64,000 nucleotides of DNA from an uncultured Bacteroidales bacterium (GTDB taxonomy: Bacteria; Bacteroidota; Bacteroidia; Bacteroidales; Paludibacteraceae). This document shows, in pieces, positions 37,887 through 48,100 of the stretch (position 1 is the first letter of the stretch; each line of letters opens with the position of its first letter). The DNA lies in assembly GCA_902774185.1 (NCBI GenBank), contig CACYHE010000005.1, positions 33,325-97,324 of the forward strand, in the 5' to 3' direction. The notes under the pieces are model-generated. The model worked only from the letters and a program-made list of their open reading frames with translations, was not told where the DNA came from and did not search any database. The translations under genes were made by a program, and so were the position numbers.

Positions 37887-39377
37887 TTAGATACTCCATT
37901 CGAAGCCGTCTTTGGTGTCTTTGATTTGGAAACCGAGGGCAGTCAGTTCGTTCCGGATCTTGTCCGACGTCGCCCAGTCTTTGTTCTGCTTCGCCTGCAG
38001 ACGAATGCCTAAGAGCAGGTCAATCGCTCCGCTAAAGGCTTGGAGCCTATTTGACATTTGTGATTTGTCATTTGTCATTTGCCCATCATCCAGACGTAAA
38101 CCGAGGATATCGATGGCGAAAGTCTTCCATACCTCGCGCAGTTCGTTGAGGTCCGCTTCGCTGATCGTACCCTTGCCGTCATGCACGGTATTGATGGCGC
38201 GCGTGGAGTCAAACAAAGCGGCAATCACGAACGGCGTATTGAGATCATCATCCATGGCTTCGGAACAGCGGTTCCGAAGGTTTGAAATCGTTTGAAGGTC
38301 GTTTGATGTCGTTTGAGACGGTTGGATTTTTTGCAGTCTTGCATACGCTTCCTGCATACGTTGCAGACCTTTCTCGGCAGCTTCGAGGGCTTCGGACGAG
38401 AAATCGACCGTTGAGCGGTAATGTGCTTGCAGGATGAAGAAACGGATGACCATCGGTCCGAATGGCTTGCTCAACAACGGGTGGTTACCGCTGAAGAACT
38501 GCTCGAGCGTGATGAAGTTATTATAACTCTTACCCATCTTCTTGCCGGCGATGGTGATCATGTTGTTGTGCATCCAGTAGTGGACAGTCTCATGACCGAG
38601 TGCGGCACAAGACTGTGCGATCTCCGCTTCGTGGTGCGGGAAGATGAGGTCCAATCCGCCACCGTGAATATCGAACCGCTCACCGAGGTATTTGGTTCCC
38701 ATTGTAGAACACTCCATATGCCAACCTGGGAATCCTTCCGACCAAGGCGAAGGCCAATGCATGATATGTTCCGGTGCGGCTTTCTTCCACAGGGCGAAGT
38801 CATAACTGTGTTTCTTCTCCTCCTGACCGTCCAGTTCGCGTGTCTCGGTGACGATATCGTTGAGGTTACGACCGGACAGTTTACCGTACGGATAGTCTTT
38901 GGCGTATTTCTCCACGTCCATATAGACGGAACCGTTGGAGACGTAGGCATAACCCTTATCGAGGATGCGTTGCACGAAGGCGATCTGCTCGATGATATGT
39001 CCCGATGCATGGGGTTCGATAGACGGCGGTAATACGTTGAGCGCTGCCATGTCACGATGGTAACGGTTGGTGTAGTACTGCACGACCTCCATCGGTTCGA
39101 GTTGTTCGAGCCGGGCTTTCTTAGCGATCTTGTCCTCGCCCTCGTCCGCATCGTGCTCCAAGTGTCCCACATCGGTGATATTACGCACATAGCGCACCTT
39201 ATAACCCAAGTACTGCAGGTAGCGGTACAGTAAGTCAAACGTGATCGCCGGACGCGCATGACCCAGATGGGCATCGCCGTACACGGTAGGACCGCATACA
39301 TACATGCCTACGTGTCCTTCGTGCAGCGGTTTGAACGTCTCTTTAAAACGAGTTAATGAATTATAAATTTCTAACAT
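37887..39377 (-). CDS. cysS: Cysteinyl-tRNA synthetase
   Basis: Charges tRNA-Cys. The class I HIGH motif is HLGHARP (about residues 37-43) and KMSKS reads KMGKS (about 277-281). Zinc ligands are in CGPTVYG (Cys 28), [10 protein letters not shown] and the HHEAEIAQS loop. The DALR-like and C-terminal anticodon domains complete 496 residues, about 30 more than the common bacterial form. Part of the surplus is two in-frame word repeats, [15 protein letters not shown] (38281-38325) and [11 protein letters not shown] (38050-38081). The spacer to nagB upstream is also word-like. No Bacteroidetes promoter is visible directly upstream, so it is probably read from glgB or nagB. Confidence 0.97.
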   Translation of the reverse strand: MLEIYNSLTRFKETFKPLHEGHVGMYVCGPTVYGDAHLGHARPAITFDLLYRYLQYLGYKVRYVRNITDVGHLEHDADEGEDKIAKKARLEQLEPMEVVQYYTNRYHRDMAALNVLPPSIEPHASGHIIEQIAFVQRILDKGYAYVSNGSVYMDVEKYAKDYPYGKLSGRNLNDIVTETRELDGQEEKKHSYDFALWKKAAPEHIMHWPSPWSEGFPGWHMECSTMGTKYLGERFDIHGGGLDLIFPHHEAEIAQSCAALGHETVHYWMHNNMITIAGKKMGKSYNNFITLEQFFSGNHPLLSKPFGPMVIRFFILQAHYRSTVDFSSEALEAAEKGLQRMQEAYARLQKIQPSQTTSNDLQTISNLRNRCSEAMDDDLNTPFVIAALFDSTRAINTVHDGKGTISEADLNELREVWKTFAIDILGLRLDDGQMTNDKSQMSNRLQAFSGAIDLLLGIRLQAKQNKDWATSDKIRNELTALGFQIKDTKDGFEWSI

Positions 39378-39442
39378 CTAATTATTTACCATTTTGTCAT
39401 TTACCATATACCATTTATTTAGTCATTTGGTAAATTAGTCAT
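39378..39442 (-). repeat. Word-repeat spacer nagB-cysS
   Basis: Iterated ATTTACCAT/GTCATTT words fill the 65 bases between the two genes. No promoter match. Confidence 0.7.
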
Positions 39443-40252
39443 TTAGAGAAGCGTAGCGGGATCCAGATTATTGCGTTCGATGTCTTTGAAGTAGTTGAAG
39501 GTACCCACTTTGAGTTCTTCGCAAGCAGCTTCATCGCAAACGATGATACCGTGTTGGTGCATCTGGAGCATGGAGACGGTCCACATATGCGAGATAGGTT
39601 CCTCGATAGCGTGTTGGAGGGCACGGGCTTTGTTATGACCGTTCACCATGATCAGCACCTCTTTGGCATCCATGACGGTGCCGACACCCACGGTGAGGGC
39701 TGTCTTGGGCACTTTGTTCACGTCGTTGTCGAAGAAACGGCTGTTAGCGATGATGGTGTCGGTAGTCAGCTCTTTCTTACGGGTACGGCTGGTGAGCGAT
39801 GAACCCGGTTCGTTGAAGGCGATATGACCGTCCGGACCGATACCGCCGAGGAACAGATGGATACCGCCGATATTCTTGATTTTCTCTTCGTAACGGGCAC
39901 ACTCGGCTACGAGGTCGGGTGCGTTGCCGTTCAGAATATTGACATTCTCTTTGCGGATGTCGATATGACTGAAGAAGTTATTCCACATGAAGCTGTGGTA
40001 GCTCTCGGGATGGTCTTCCGGCAGGTTGACATACTCGTCCATGTTAAAGGTTACCACATTGCGGAAGGATACTTTTCCGGCTTTATTCAGTTCAATGAGG
40101 GCACGGTACATGCCGAGCGGGGACGAGCCGGTAGGAAGACCGAGCACGAAAGGTTTGCTCTCTTTGGGGTCAAACTCATTGATACGTTTTGCTACATAGT
40201 TCGCAGCCCACTGACTGAGCAGGTCATACGAAGGTTCGATAATAACTCTCAT
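39443..40252 (-). CDS. nagB: Glucosamine-6-phosphate deaminase
   Basis: Converts glucosamine 6-phosphate to fructose 6-phosphate and ammonia in amino-sugar catabolism. Hallmarks are [15 protein letters not shown] near residue 39-53, NMDEYVNL (the catalytic Asp 72 region), [14 protein letters not shown] with the catalytic His near 143, and HNKARAL. Length 269 is normal. It lies within the minus-strand glgB series but is set off by a 144-base spacer containing word repeats and an inverted repeat. No other nag gene is in the window. Confidence 0.97.
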   Translation of the reverse strand: MRVIIEPSYDLLSQWAANYVAKRINEFDPKESKPFVLGLPTGSSPLGMYRALIELNKAGKVSFRNVVTFNMDEYVNLPEDHPESYHSFMWNNFFSHIDIRKENVNILNGNAPDLVAECARYEEKIKNIGGIHLFLGGIGPDGHIAFNEPGSSLTSRTRKKELTTDTIIANSRFFDNDVNKVPKTALTVGVGTVMDAKEVLIMVNGHNKARALQHAIEEPISHMWTVSMLQMHQHGIIVCDEAACEELKVGTFNYFKDIERNNLDPATLL

Positions 40253-40280
40253 ATTTTCAATTTAGAATTTAGAATTTACA

Positions 40281-40396
40281 ATGAAGAATTAAGAAAGGAC
40301 TATTGGAGTTTGATACGAACTTTCAAGATACATATGGCTCTTATAGTTTTGTACAAAAATCACCAGAACGCTTTCTTAATTGTTAATTCTTAATTT
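40281..40396 (-). repeat. Spacer with 11-bp inverted repeat and AATT words
   Basis: AATTAAGAAAG (40287-40297) and CTTTCTTAATT (40371-40381) are perfect inverse copies 73 bases apart. Both flanks hold iterated AATTTAGAATTT and TTAATTCTTAATT words. No promoter match and no gene are seen in this spacer between the thioredoxin gene and nagB. Confidence 0.5.
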
Positions 40397-41164
40397 TTAA
40401 TTCAATAGGATCTCTTCTATCTCGGGTTCTTCGAGGTTGACGCCGACGATGATACCGTTACGGTCAATGAGGACGGTATGCGGGATGTATTGCACGCCGT
40501 ATTTCTCGGAACACGGATAGTATTCTGTTTCCCGGATCTGCAACCATGGCATCTGTTCTTCCTCCATGGCTTTGATCCAATCGGCTTCACGTTGATCGAC
40601 CGAACAACTGAGTATCTGCAGTCGACCTTTGGGTTGCCCGGCGTATATCTCTTTGAGAACCGGAATAAGACGACGGCAGGGACCGCACCAACTTGCCCAG
40701 AAATCAACCAACACATAGTCTGTCTGACCGACGAGCTCACTAAGCGACAGGGCTTCACCTTCCGGTGTCAGACCGGTGAAGTCGATATAGGGGTGACCTT
40801 TGGACGTAGCGGACTGTATCAGAAAATGGTCATAGATCTCTTTGATCTGCTCTTGCTCCAACATGGATTCGGGCATGATGTCGAAGAGTTCCTCTTTCTG
40901 CTCGGCGGAGAAGAAAGGATAGATGTTCAAGAACAGCGTATCGGCGTACTCGGACTTGATGTTCTTTTTGAGGAGCAGGTAAGCGGAGTCGATGAGGTTG
41001 GTCAGCACGGCTTGCTGTTCCTCCATGCTCTGCGCTTCGCTGAATGCCAATTCGGCATTGGCTTCCAGGTTTTCCCACTCGGCTTTCAGGTTCACTTTTT
41101 TTCGGCAACCGACCAAAGCCAGGGTCAATGCCAAAGCGATAAAAATATACTTTTTCTTAGCCAT
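40397..41164 (-). CDS. TlpA-like thioredoxin-fold lipoprotein
   Basis: A 255-residue lipoprotein (signal FIALALTLALVGC, Cys 20; the start at 41164 is chosen because it gives this signal). The first half is helical and acidic (EWENLEANAELAFSEAQSME). From about residue 125 there is a thioredoxin fold of the TlpA/ResA type with active site FWASWCGPCRRL and cis-Pro region VQYIPHTVLID. Such proteins reduce disulfides outside the cytoplasm in Bacteroidetes. It starts 28 bases after glgB, with a gap to nagB. Confidence 0.88.
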   Translation of the reverse strand: MAKKKYIFIALALTLALVGCRKKVNLKAEWENLEANAELAFSEAQSMEEQQAVLTNLIDSAYLLLKKNIKSEYADTLFLNIYPFFSAEQKEELFDIMPESMLEQEQIKEIYDHFLIQSATSKGHPYIDFTGLTPEGEALSLSELVGQTDYVLVDFWASWCGPCRRLIPVLKEIYAGQPKGRLQILSCSVDQREADWIKAMEEEQMPWLQIRETEYYPCSEKYGVQYIPHTVLIDRNGIIVGVNLEEPEIEEILLN

Positions 41165-41192
41165 AAAGGCACGATTAACTTCGTTTTTCATA

Positions 41193-43352
41193 TCAATCTA
41201 TTTTTTGTAAAACAACTGCACTGCGTGCCGGCAGGTACATCTTCAGCCAACCCTTGCCGTCCTTGGCGTAGAGGTTGTCATGCTCGGTGAAATGTGCCAC
41301 ACTGTCGTCGCTCAGACCGAAACCGGCGAACTCTTTGGCATCGGTATTGAGAACCACTTTGTATTGGCCTTCGGGTACGAGCATACCGTAGTCGGTGAAG
41401 GATTTCTGACCGTTCCAGTTGAAGATGAACAGCAGGTCATTGCGGGAGTAAGCGACAACCTGGTCACCCTCGTTGTCCCACCATTTCATGACCCACGGCA
41501 GGTGTTTGCCGACATTATATCTCTTCTCGTCTGCCGTCGGGTTCTGGATGAGCAGATGTTTCTTGAGCAGATGCACCATCGCCTCGTCGAAGCGGTTGAG
41601 GTCGGCGAAGAAATAGTTGGGGTTATCCACCAGATCCCATTGACGACGGGCATATTTATGACTCCAACCGTTGCCCTCACGCGGGAAATCGATCCATTCG
41701 GGATGTCCGAACTCATTGCCCATGAATGTGAGATATCCACCATTAATGGTGGATGCGGTAACCAACCGGATCATCTTATGCAACGCGATACCGCGATCCG
41801 CCATATAGGTCGAATGACCATGCTCGAAATGCCAGTACATGTCGGAATCGACGAGACGGAAGATGATGGTCTTATCGCCTACCAGCGCCTGGTCGTGACT
41901 CTCGGCGTAGGAGATGGTCTTCTCGTCCTCCCGTCGGTTGGTCATCTCAAACAGGATATGGCCGGCTTTCCAGTCCTCGTCCTTGACCTCTTTGATATAC
42001 TTGATCCAGAAATCAGGGATACCCATCGCCAGACGGTAGTCGAAGCCTACACCGCCATCTTCGATGGCTGCAGCCAGACCCGGCATGCCGGACATCTCTT
42101 CGGCGATGGTGATGGCTTCGGGTTTGACCTCGTGAATGACCTTATTGGCAAGGGTGAGGTACATGAGGGCGTCGCCGTCTTCGTTGCCGTTGAAATAAGA
42201 GGGATAGCCGTTGAAGTCTTCGCCCAGACCGTGACTGCGGTAGATCATACTGGTCACGCCGTCAAAGCGGAAACCGTCGAAGTCATACTCGTCCAGCCAG
42301 AACTTACAGTTCGAGAGCAGGAAATGGAGCACTTCGTTCTTGCCGTAGTTGAAGCAGAGCGAGTCCCAAGCCGGGTGCTCGCGACGGGCACCGTCATGGA
42401 AATACTGATAGGGGGTACCGTCGAAGTTACCAAGTCCCTCCAGTTCGTTCTTCACGGCGTGACTGTGCACAAGGTCCATGATGACGTGGATACCGCGACC
42501 GTGCGCATCGTCGATGAGGGCTTTGAGTTCATTGGGCGTACCGAAACGACTGCTGGCAGCAAAGAAATTGGATACATGGTAGCCGAACGAACCGTAGTAC
42601 GGGTGCTCCTGGATCGCCATGATCTGGATGCAGTTATAACCCAGTGCATCGATACGCGGCAACACATCACGACGGAACTCCTCGTACGAGCTTACCTTCT
42701 CCTCTTTGGAAGACATACCGATATGGCATTCGTAGATATAGAGCGCTTCGCGCGATTTGTTTGATGTCGTTTGACGTCGTTTGACATTGTTTGATGTCGT
42801 TTGACGATTTTTCCATTGGTACTCGGGTTCGTCCCAAACCTGCGCGGAGAAGATCTTGGTCTGCTCGTCCTGTACGACACGGCGTACATAAGACGGGATT
42901 CGTTCGCCGTAACCGCCGTTCCACTCGACAAGCAGTTTGTATAGTTGTCCGTGTTGGAGTGCGTTCTCCGGCATTTTGGCCTCCCATACGCCGTTGCCGA
43001 TTGGCTGAAGACGGTATGCCTCGTCCTTCTGCCAACCGTTCATGTCACCCTTGATATAAATGGCGGTCGCGTTCGGTGCCCACTCACGAAGCACCCATTC
43101 GCCTGCTACTTTCTTTCCTTTAGCATCGGTGTAGGGTTTTTGATGGTGGAGACCAAAATAGAGATAACCGGTAGCCCATTCGCTGAGAGGTTTGCCGCCG
43201 GTCAGTTCGGCTTCTTTGTTCCGTGCGTAGTCTGCGCGCGCCTGCAAGGCACCCTCATAGGGTTGCAGATACGGGTCACGCTCCACAATCTTCAAGTGTT
43301 TGGGTGCACTTTCGACTTTCGACTTTCGACTTTCAACTTTTTTTGTTGCCAT
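41193..43352 (-). CDS. glgB: 1,4-alpha-glucan branching enzyme GlgB
   Basis: Creates alpha-1,6 branches in glycogen. The N-terminal CBM48 domain (about residues 55-175, WAPNATAIYIKGDMNGW) precedes a GH13 barrel with the nucleophile in DGFRFDGVTSM (about 362), the acid/base in ITIAEEMSGMPG (about 416) and the third acid in YAESHDQAL. A C-terminal beta domain ends in RSAVVLQKID. At 719 residues it resembles the eukaryote-like branching enzymes common in Bacteroidetes. Word repeats occur in frame at KKVESRKSKVES (N-terminus, 43311-43340) and around QTTSNNVKRRQTTSN (42758-42807) between CBM48 and barrel. It is the first gene from a palindromic promoter. Confidence 0.95.
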   Translation of the reverse strand: MATKKVESRKSKVESAPKHLKIVERDPYLQPYEGALQARADYARNKEAELTGGKPLSEWATGYLYFGLHHQKPYTDAKGKKVAGEWVLREWAPNATAIYIKGDMNGWQKDEAYRLQPIGNGVWEAKMPENALQHGQLYKLLVEWNGGYGERIPSYVRRVVQDEQTKIFSAQVWDEPEYQWKNRQTTSNNVKRRQTTSNKSREALYIYECHIGMSSKEEKVSSYEEFRRDVLPRIDALGYNCIQIMAIQEHPYYGSFGYHVSNFFAASSRFGTPNELKALIDDAHGRGIHVIMDLVHSHAVKNELEGLGNFDGTPYQYFHDGARREHPAWDSLCFNYGKNEVLHFLLSNCKFWLDEYDFDGFRFDGVTSMIYRSHGLGEDFNGYPSYFNGNEDGDALMYLTLANKVIHEVKPEAITIAEEMSGMPGLAAAIEDGGVGFDYRLAMGIPDFWIKYIKEVKDEDWKAGHILFEMTNRREDEKTISYAESHDQALVGDKTIIFRLVDSDMYWHFEHGHSTYMADRGIALHKMIRLVTASTINGGYLTFMGNEFGHPEWIDFPREGNGWSHKYARRQWDLVDNPNYFFADLNRFDEAMVHLLKKHLLIQNPTADEKRYNVGKHLPWVMKWWDNEGDQVVAYSRNDLLFIFNWNGQKSFTDYGMLVPEGQYKVVLNTDAKEFAGFGLSDDSVAHFTEHDNLYAKDGKGWLKMYLPARSAVVLQKID

Positions 43353-43392
43353 AATCGTATGTGTTTTTCGTTAATGTATTTCAATTTGGCCG

Positions 43393-43424
43393 CAAAGGTA
43401 CGAAAAAAAAATGACATACGCAAG
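43393..43424 (-). promoter_or_regulatory. Promoter of glgB with operator-like palindrome
   Basis: On the minus strand: CTTG, 20 bases starting CGTATGTCATTTTT, then TACCTTTG. The 16-base palindrome CATACGCAAGCGTATG (43415-43430) covers the -33 box. Confidence 0.75.
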
Positions 43425-43464
43425 CGTATGCCATTCTTTTTGTTGCTACCTCTCATTTTTTCGG

Positions 43465-43778
43465 ACTAAAACGGGGTTTTAACGGGGTTTTGAGGTAGTC
43501 TTAAGGTGGTTTGGAGTACGATTGGACGACATCTATCATCCATCTGTCTGGTCGCGGCTTGGTCCCGTTCTGGTCGCGTTCATATCCCGATCATATCTCG
43601 GCTTTGATACGAGAATGCCCCTTGATTGATACGATGTTCTATTTTTCTCACACGTAATCATCACGTGGTCATCACGTGGTCATTGCCTATGCAAAACCTA
43701 TCCGGAAATGTTCTTTTTTACGAGATATGCAAACCTATACATAAGGAGGACAAAACCCCGTTAAAACCCCGTTTTAGT
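43465..43778. repeat. 314-bp element with 28-bp perfect terminal inverted repeats
   Basis: The arms 43465-43492 and 43751-43778 are perfect inverse copies. Each arm contains two direct copies of AACGGGGTTTT (plus flanks ACTAA and G). The 258 bases between hold further small direct repeats (ATCACGTGGTC twice, GGTCGCG twice, CATATCCCGAT/CATATCTCGG). There is no credible ORF. I see no target-site duplication. It could be a MITE-like element or a protein-binding array. Confidence 0.6.
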
Positions 43779-43783
43779 GGCAG

Positions 43784-43807
43784 AAAAAAACAGGACTGGC
43801 TGCCTGT
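43784..43807 (-). terminator. Terminator of the candidate small RNA
   Basis: On the minus strand ACAGG/CCTGT with an 8-base loop followed by TTTTTTT. Confidence 0.6.
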
Positions 43808-43934
43808 CTGCCCTTGATTAGGAAATCATATGAGCAGTAGAGCAGATGAGCAGTTGTTTTTTAATTTACTTCACACATGGGCGTGTGTGAAATAATTAGA
43901 ATGAACTGCTCATCTGCTCTATTAAGATCGCTTA
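43784..43934 (-). ncRNA. Candidate small RNA of about 150 bases with a long hairpin
   Basis: A complete transcription unit without an ORF. Promoter 43941-43972, expected start near 43934, an 84-base hairpin and the terminator 43784-43807 line up on the minus strand. The hairpin arms AGAGCAGATGAGCAGTT and AACTGCTCATCTGCTCT (43839-43855 and 43904-43920) are perfect over 17 bp, 18 with the next A-T pair. The inner tip forms a second stem, TTCACACA/TGTGTGAA. I do not recognise an Rfam family (6S, tmRNA and SRP are excluded by size and shape). Confidence 0.5.
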
Positions 43935-43940
43935 TCGTTG

Positions 43941-43972
43941 CAAAGTTATAACTTTTTTTCGAAATATGCAAA
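43941..43972 (-). promoter_or_regulatory. Promoter of the candidate small RNA
   Basis: On the minus strand: TTTG, 20 bases starting CATATTTCGAAAAAAAG, then TAACTTTG. No protein gene lies within 500 bases downstream of it, which supports an RNA product. Confidence 0.65.
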
Positions 43973-44038
43973 TATAAGTTTTGGGGAAAATGTTCGTGTA
44001 TTACAGCGGAGGGGGTATAAGTGCTTTTTAAAAACATA

Positions 44039-44623
44039 TTATTCAGTCTTCTTATAAAAACGATACATATCAAAGTTATCCGGGTCTCCTATGAATCCCC
44101 AAATCATGCTTGGTTTGATTGCCCCATCTACTTTTTCATTATGTATATTCATATACACAACACATCCACCTTTATCCCATTGCATTCTTTCTTCCTTAGT
44201 CATTAGATGAGTAGGTATGGCATCTAAGCAAATTTGATAACATATCGTATCTCCGTGTGATACCTCCGGTGTTATTCTCCAGTATCCGCTAAAATTAAAG
44301 AAAGAACTCTTCTCGTCGGTTGTTCCAAAATAATAATAGTAATTATTGATACCTTTTTTATTAACATTATGTAATATGCATGTTCCATCATTATTAATTT
44401 CTATGATGGCACCATCATCAGCAGTCCAAACTCCAACGATCTCAGTGGAATCAGGGCTATATCTAGAATATTTGTCCCAACGATCAAAATGGCTCCATCC
44501 GATGAAACGACTTGTCAACATTGTCAGTAACGCGAATCCAATAATGGCCTTCCTTGCAATTAGTTGACATGAGCATAGTACTACGCTCAAAGCTAAACAT
44601 GTCAAAACAATGTACTTTTTCAT
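44039..44623 (-). CDS. Hypothetical lipoprotein, last gene of the RHS locus
   Basis: A 194-residue product with a lipoprotein-like signal (IVLTCLALSVVLCSC). After a second hydrophobic stretch (AIIGFALLTMLTSRFIGW) comes a beta-rich domain with IVGVWTADDGAIIEINNDG and YWRITPEV, the look of a small lipocalin-like or META-type barrel. AT-rich like the whole RHS locus. It is 25 bases downstream of the PH-like gene. A role in immunity to the RHS protein is suggested by position only. Confidence 0.6.
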   Translation of the reverse strand: MKKYIVLTCLALSVVLCSCQLIARKAIIGFALLTMLTSRFIGWSHFDRWDKYSRYSPDSTEIVGVWTADDGAIIEINNDGTCILHNVNKKGINNYYYYFGTTDEKSSFFNFSGYWRITPEVSHGDTICYQICLDAIPTHLMTKEERMQWDKGGCVVYMNIHNEKVDGAIKPSMIWGFIGDPDNFDMYRFYKKTE

Positions 44624-44648
44624 CGTGTTTCAAAATTATTGGGTAATA

Positions 44649-45167
44649 TTAGGATCTTTTTCTATCTATGGCTTTCATATATCGGATAAGATGTTTGATG
44701 CCATAACTTCTACTCTCTATCGGCAGTCCCAATTCTTTTTTATTTTTACGTAGAAAAAAATTAACATCTCCTATTCCGCTAGGAATGGATATTTTTCTTC
44801 CATCATTTAAGTTTAACTCTATTATTTCTACAAAGTTTGTGGACGCCGGCCCAAAATCATAGTAAACCCATTTTTTTATGTCACTTGACTTAAAAGTAAT
44901 GTATGTTTCTTGGCGTTTATATACAAAAACCTTATTTGTAATATCTATTGACAGGCTTGTTTGCTTATTATATTTAAACATTTTTAACCGTACAAACACA
45001 TAAGGAATCGGATACATAATCCAGGCTGCCGCAAAGAGGACATATATGATGCTGTTAGTATTAATAAATAAGGCAATAAATAGTCCTCCGATAAACCAGA
45101 ATATAAATAACGATATTATGAATTCTAGTGTTATAAAAGTAATTCCTTTAGAAGTGAAGATTTTCAT
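44649..45167 (-). CDS. Membrane protein with PH-like domain; candidate immunity gene
   Basis: A 172-residue protein. Two adjacent membrane segments (LEFIISLFIFWFIGGLFIALFI in part, then IIYVLFAAAWIMYPIPYVFV) are followed by a cytoplasmic beta-rich domain. That domain (VFVYKRQETYITFKSSDIKKW, then INDGRK-like LNDGRKISIPSG) reads like bacterial PH domains. The start at 45167 is chosen because upstream codons lie in the end of the RHS gene. Polymorphic toxin loci usually carry the cognate immunity gene directly after the toxin C-terminus, which is exactly this slot (14 bases). Confidence 0.6.
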   Translation of the reverse strand: MKIFTSKGITFITLEFIISLFIFWFIGGLFIALFINTNSIIYVLFAAAWIMYPIPYVFVRLKMFKYNKQTSLSIDITNKVFVYKRQETYITFKSSDIKKWVYYDFGPASTNFVEIIELNLNDGRKISIPSGIGDVNFFLRKNKKELGLPIESRSYGIKHLIRYMKAIDRKRS

Positions 45168-45181
45168 AATCCATTTAATTG

Positions 45182-48100
45182 TTAAAATCCATCCATGTAC
45201 CAATTACCCCAGAAATTGAGGCTACCAAAGTACATATTCAAATTATTGTATAATTCAATAAATCCTTCTCCAATTATTATAGATCCGTGTACCATAATAT
45301 CTATCTCCAGTAGTGCCAAAAGAACTTCGGGATTTTTTGCGGCGAGCGTTGTTAAAGTTAACATTGCTGAATCGTAAATATTTTCTACGGTTACACCCTG
45401 GAATTGAAAACGCTTGTATAGATTGTACGCTTCTGCTATGGTTAAAGCATTCGAAAACGAATGAAGAAACTTTATATATTCTGGATTAAGATTGAATTTT
45501 TCTAAAATACGTGTACTTAAAGCAAGATTATATCCAAAAAAATTACTTTGCAATATATCATAAATTAATATCTCATCCGAGTTAAGAATATCTCTAATCA
45601 ACAAAGGATGCTCTCTGGGGCGTATTCCATATGGCACAAATCTATTCCATGTATTATTAAAATATCCATTCCCACTAATATCATATTTTGCATAACTACC
45701 TTTTTGATAACTAAAATCATCATATTGCCGCCCAATAAGTTTGTATCTAAGAAGATCCCAATATGTACCGTCCCATTGATCATCATCAACCAAGTATACT
45801 CCCTTGTCTGGACTTAATAAATCATAGTCAATAATAATATCATTTTCGTCCACAGCAATCCAATGACACGTTGAAGTTGTAAGCCCACTCAATCCCATCC
45901 AATCAATGGCATTGACAAATCGGTTACCGGCATAGGAGTATGGCGATTGCCATGGGGTTTGTTCAGCAAGAGGATCCATTGAAGTAAATCGCCCGATAGT
46001 TGTATAATAATTTCGGAAACCATATTCGTATTCGTTTAATTCATGAGCAGTCACTAACTCCTTACTGTTATACAGATATGGCTGCACACTCAGTGTATTT
46101 GATTGCATAGGTACACCGGAAGCATAATACTGAGTTTGCTGCACGACGTCATCTGTCGTGGATCTGACTACGGCACAGATATTGCCAAGATGGTCTTTGA
46201 GATAATGGAAATATGTGCCGTCAGTATAGTAGCCGATGGTATTGTGAATGCGTTGTATTGTATCGGTTCGAGAAAATTTATTCTCTATGGAACCGGCATA
46301 CTCAGTAACAAGAAAATCGATAGTATCCACATCCAATGCATAGTGAACAATCCCATGTATCGGTGTAATGGCTGTAGAAGGAACTGTGTAAATGATTGAC
46401 CTGTACTTTCTGCCGGTAGCATCATACAAATTGACAATCTGATTGCCATTTCCAAACTGTATCGTATCCGGCAGATTGAGGTAGTTATATCGAATAGCTA
46501 CTATATCGCGGTCGACATCAGATGCCAAATTACCATTCGAATCATATTCCATTGAATTGGGAATATGGGACATATTAGTAATAACATTAACATTATGATA
46601 TTCAATCACATTAAAAAAATCTCCATCCAGCCCGGCATCCGAAACAGATAATAGATGATTGCTGTTAGTACCGTATGTATAATCTAAATCGTCAATAAGA
46701 AAGGCCCCATTATAATAACGTTTTAAACTGAGGATGTTACCTGCATTGTCGTACCCAAAAGATTCGCTCATCATCCATCTCCTTACAAAAAAATATTTGG
46801 ATTCCTTCAAACGATTTAAAGAATCGTACGTGTAAGCATATGTATTAGAAGAACCACCATATGTGGATGTGACAGCAGCAATATTACCATTATGGCATTG
46901 AGAAACCGACTGCATGTTATTGAGAAAGTCATCTGCATAGTATAACTTCTCAGAGAAATGCTTGTTGCGGGTGTTTGTCAGCATATTGCGCATGTCATAA
47001 GAATACGTAATCGTATCTTTATTATGCAACAAATTTTGTGCCAATCGTCCAATAGAATCGTAAGAAAATGCAGATAATGTAATTTCATCTTCATTATTGA
47101 GTTGATAATGGATTTCCTTAGCTCTTCCTGCATGGTCATATGAATAACGATAATGCTCGCGTACAAGTGCAGTATCGGGACCTTGAATGGTCATTTGTTG
47201 TGCAACCGATCCGTCAAATAGATATTCGGTACTCGTCGTGATGTATCCACCAGCATTACGCGTTCCACGGGATTGTACTAAACGCCCGTGAATGTCGTAG
47301 TAATATGCCGTAATTGTAGCACCTGCTTCAGATAAGTTATACACCTTTGTTCCTGTTATACAACCTTTAGCTGTATCACAAGGACGACCATATCCGGTTT
47401 CTTGTACAAAACCAAGATGGTTCTGTTCTTCCGAATTCAGTAAACTCATATACTCATAATTATCATAATAGTTGACTGTTAGCATACGAATATTGCTTGC
47501 CCCAGGTATTGAACATGTATATCCGACATCTGGTATTGCTTCGGATTGACTGCCGACATAATGCTCTACTTGCCACCGATCCGCAAAATAGGATAATAAA
47601 ATTATTGGGTTGCTTGCTAATACAATTTCTGCCGTATAGAGGTTTTGCCCGATAGAATCATATGCGAACAAAGTCCATTTGTTGGCATCTTGCTGGTTGC
47701 CGTCTTGTTTAAGTATCAATTGCCCTATCTGATCATAAATCAGAATCTGTTCTTTACAACCAGGTAGTTTTTTGGTAATCATATTACCTCGCTCATCATA
47801 TGAATAATAATAAGCTATTCCTTTGATTACCGTATTGTTGGTTGTGTATGAGCCATTGGTCAGTTTAGATGTTGGTAAATTTGGTAGCACATACCGTAAA
47901 CGCCCCAAATCATCATATACATAATAAGTACGGCTACTCCCGCGTTCTTCCATAATTTTACGACCTAACATGTCGGTATAAATAGTAAGAGGAGAATGTC
48001 CATCTTCATCCGATGATGATGTTTTGTATAAGGTGGCTCCTGCGTAATAGGACCCGTCTGTGCAAAGAGCATTATTAAGATGATTAACAGTATATATCCG

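Noticed and set aside
41280..42764. A 494-codon open frame on the plus strand opposite glgB
   Set aside because: It is the antisense shadow of a clear glgB gene; no start signal, no recognisable protein.
43626..43817. A 63-codon frame in the glgB upstream gap
   Set aside because: It crosses an inverted-repeat arm and the small RNA terminator and has no protein-like features.
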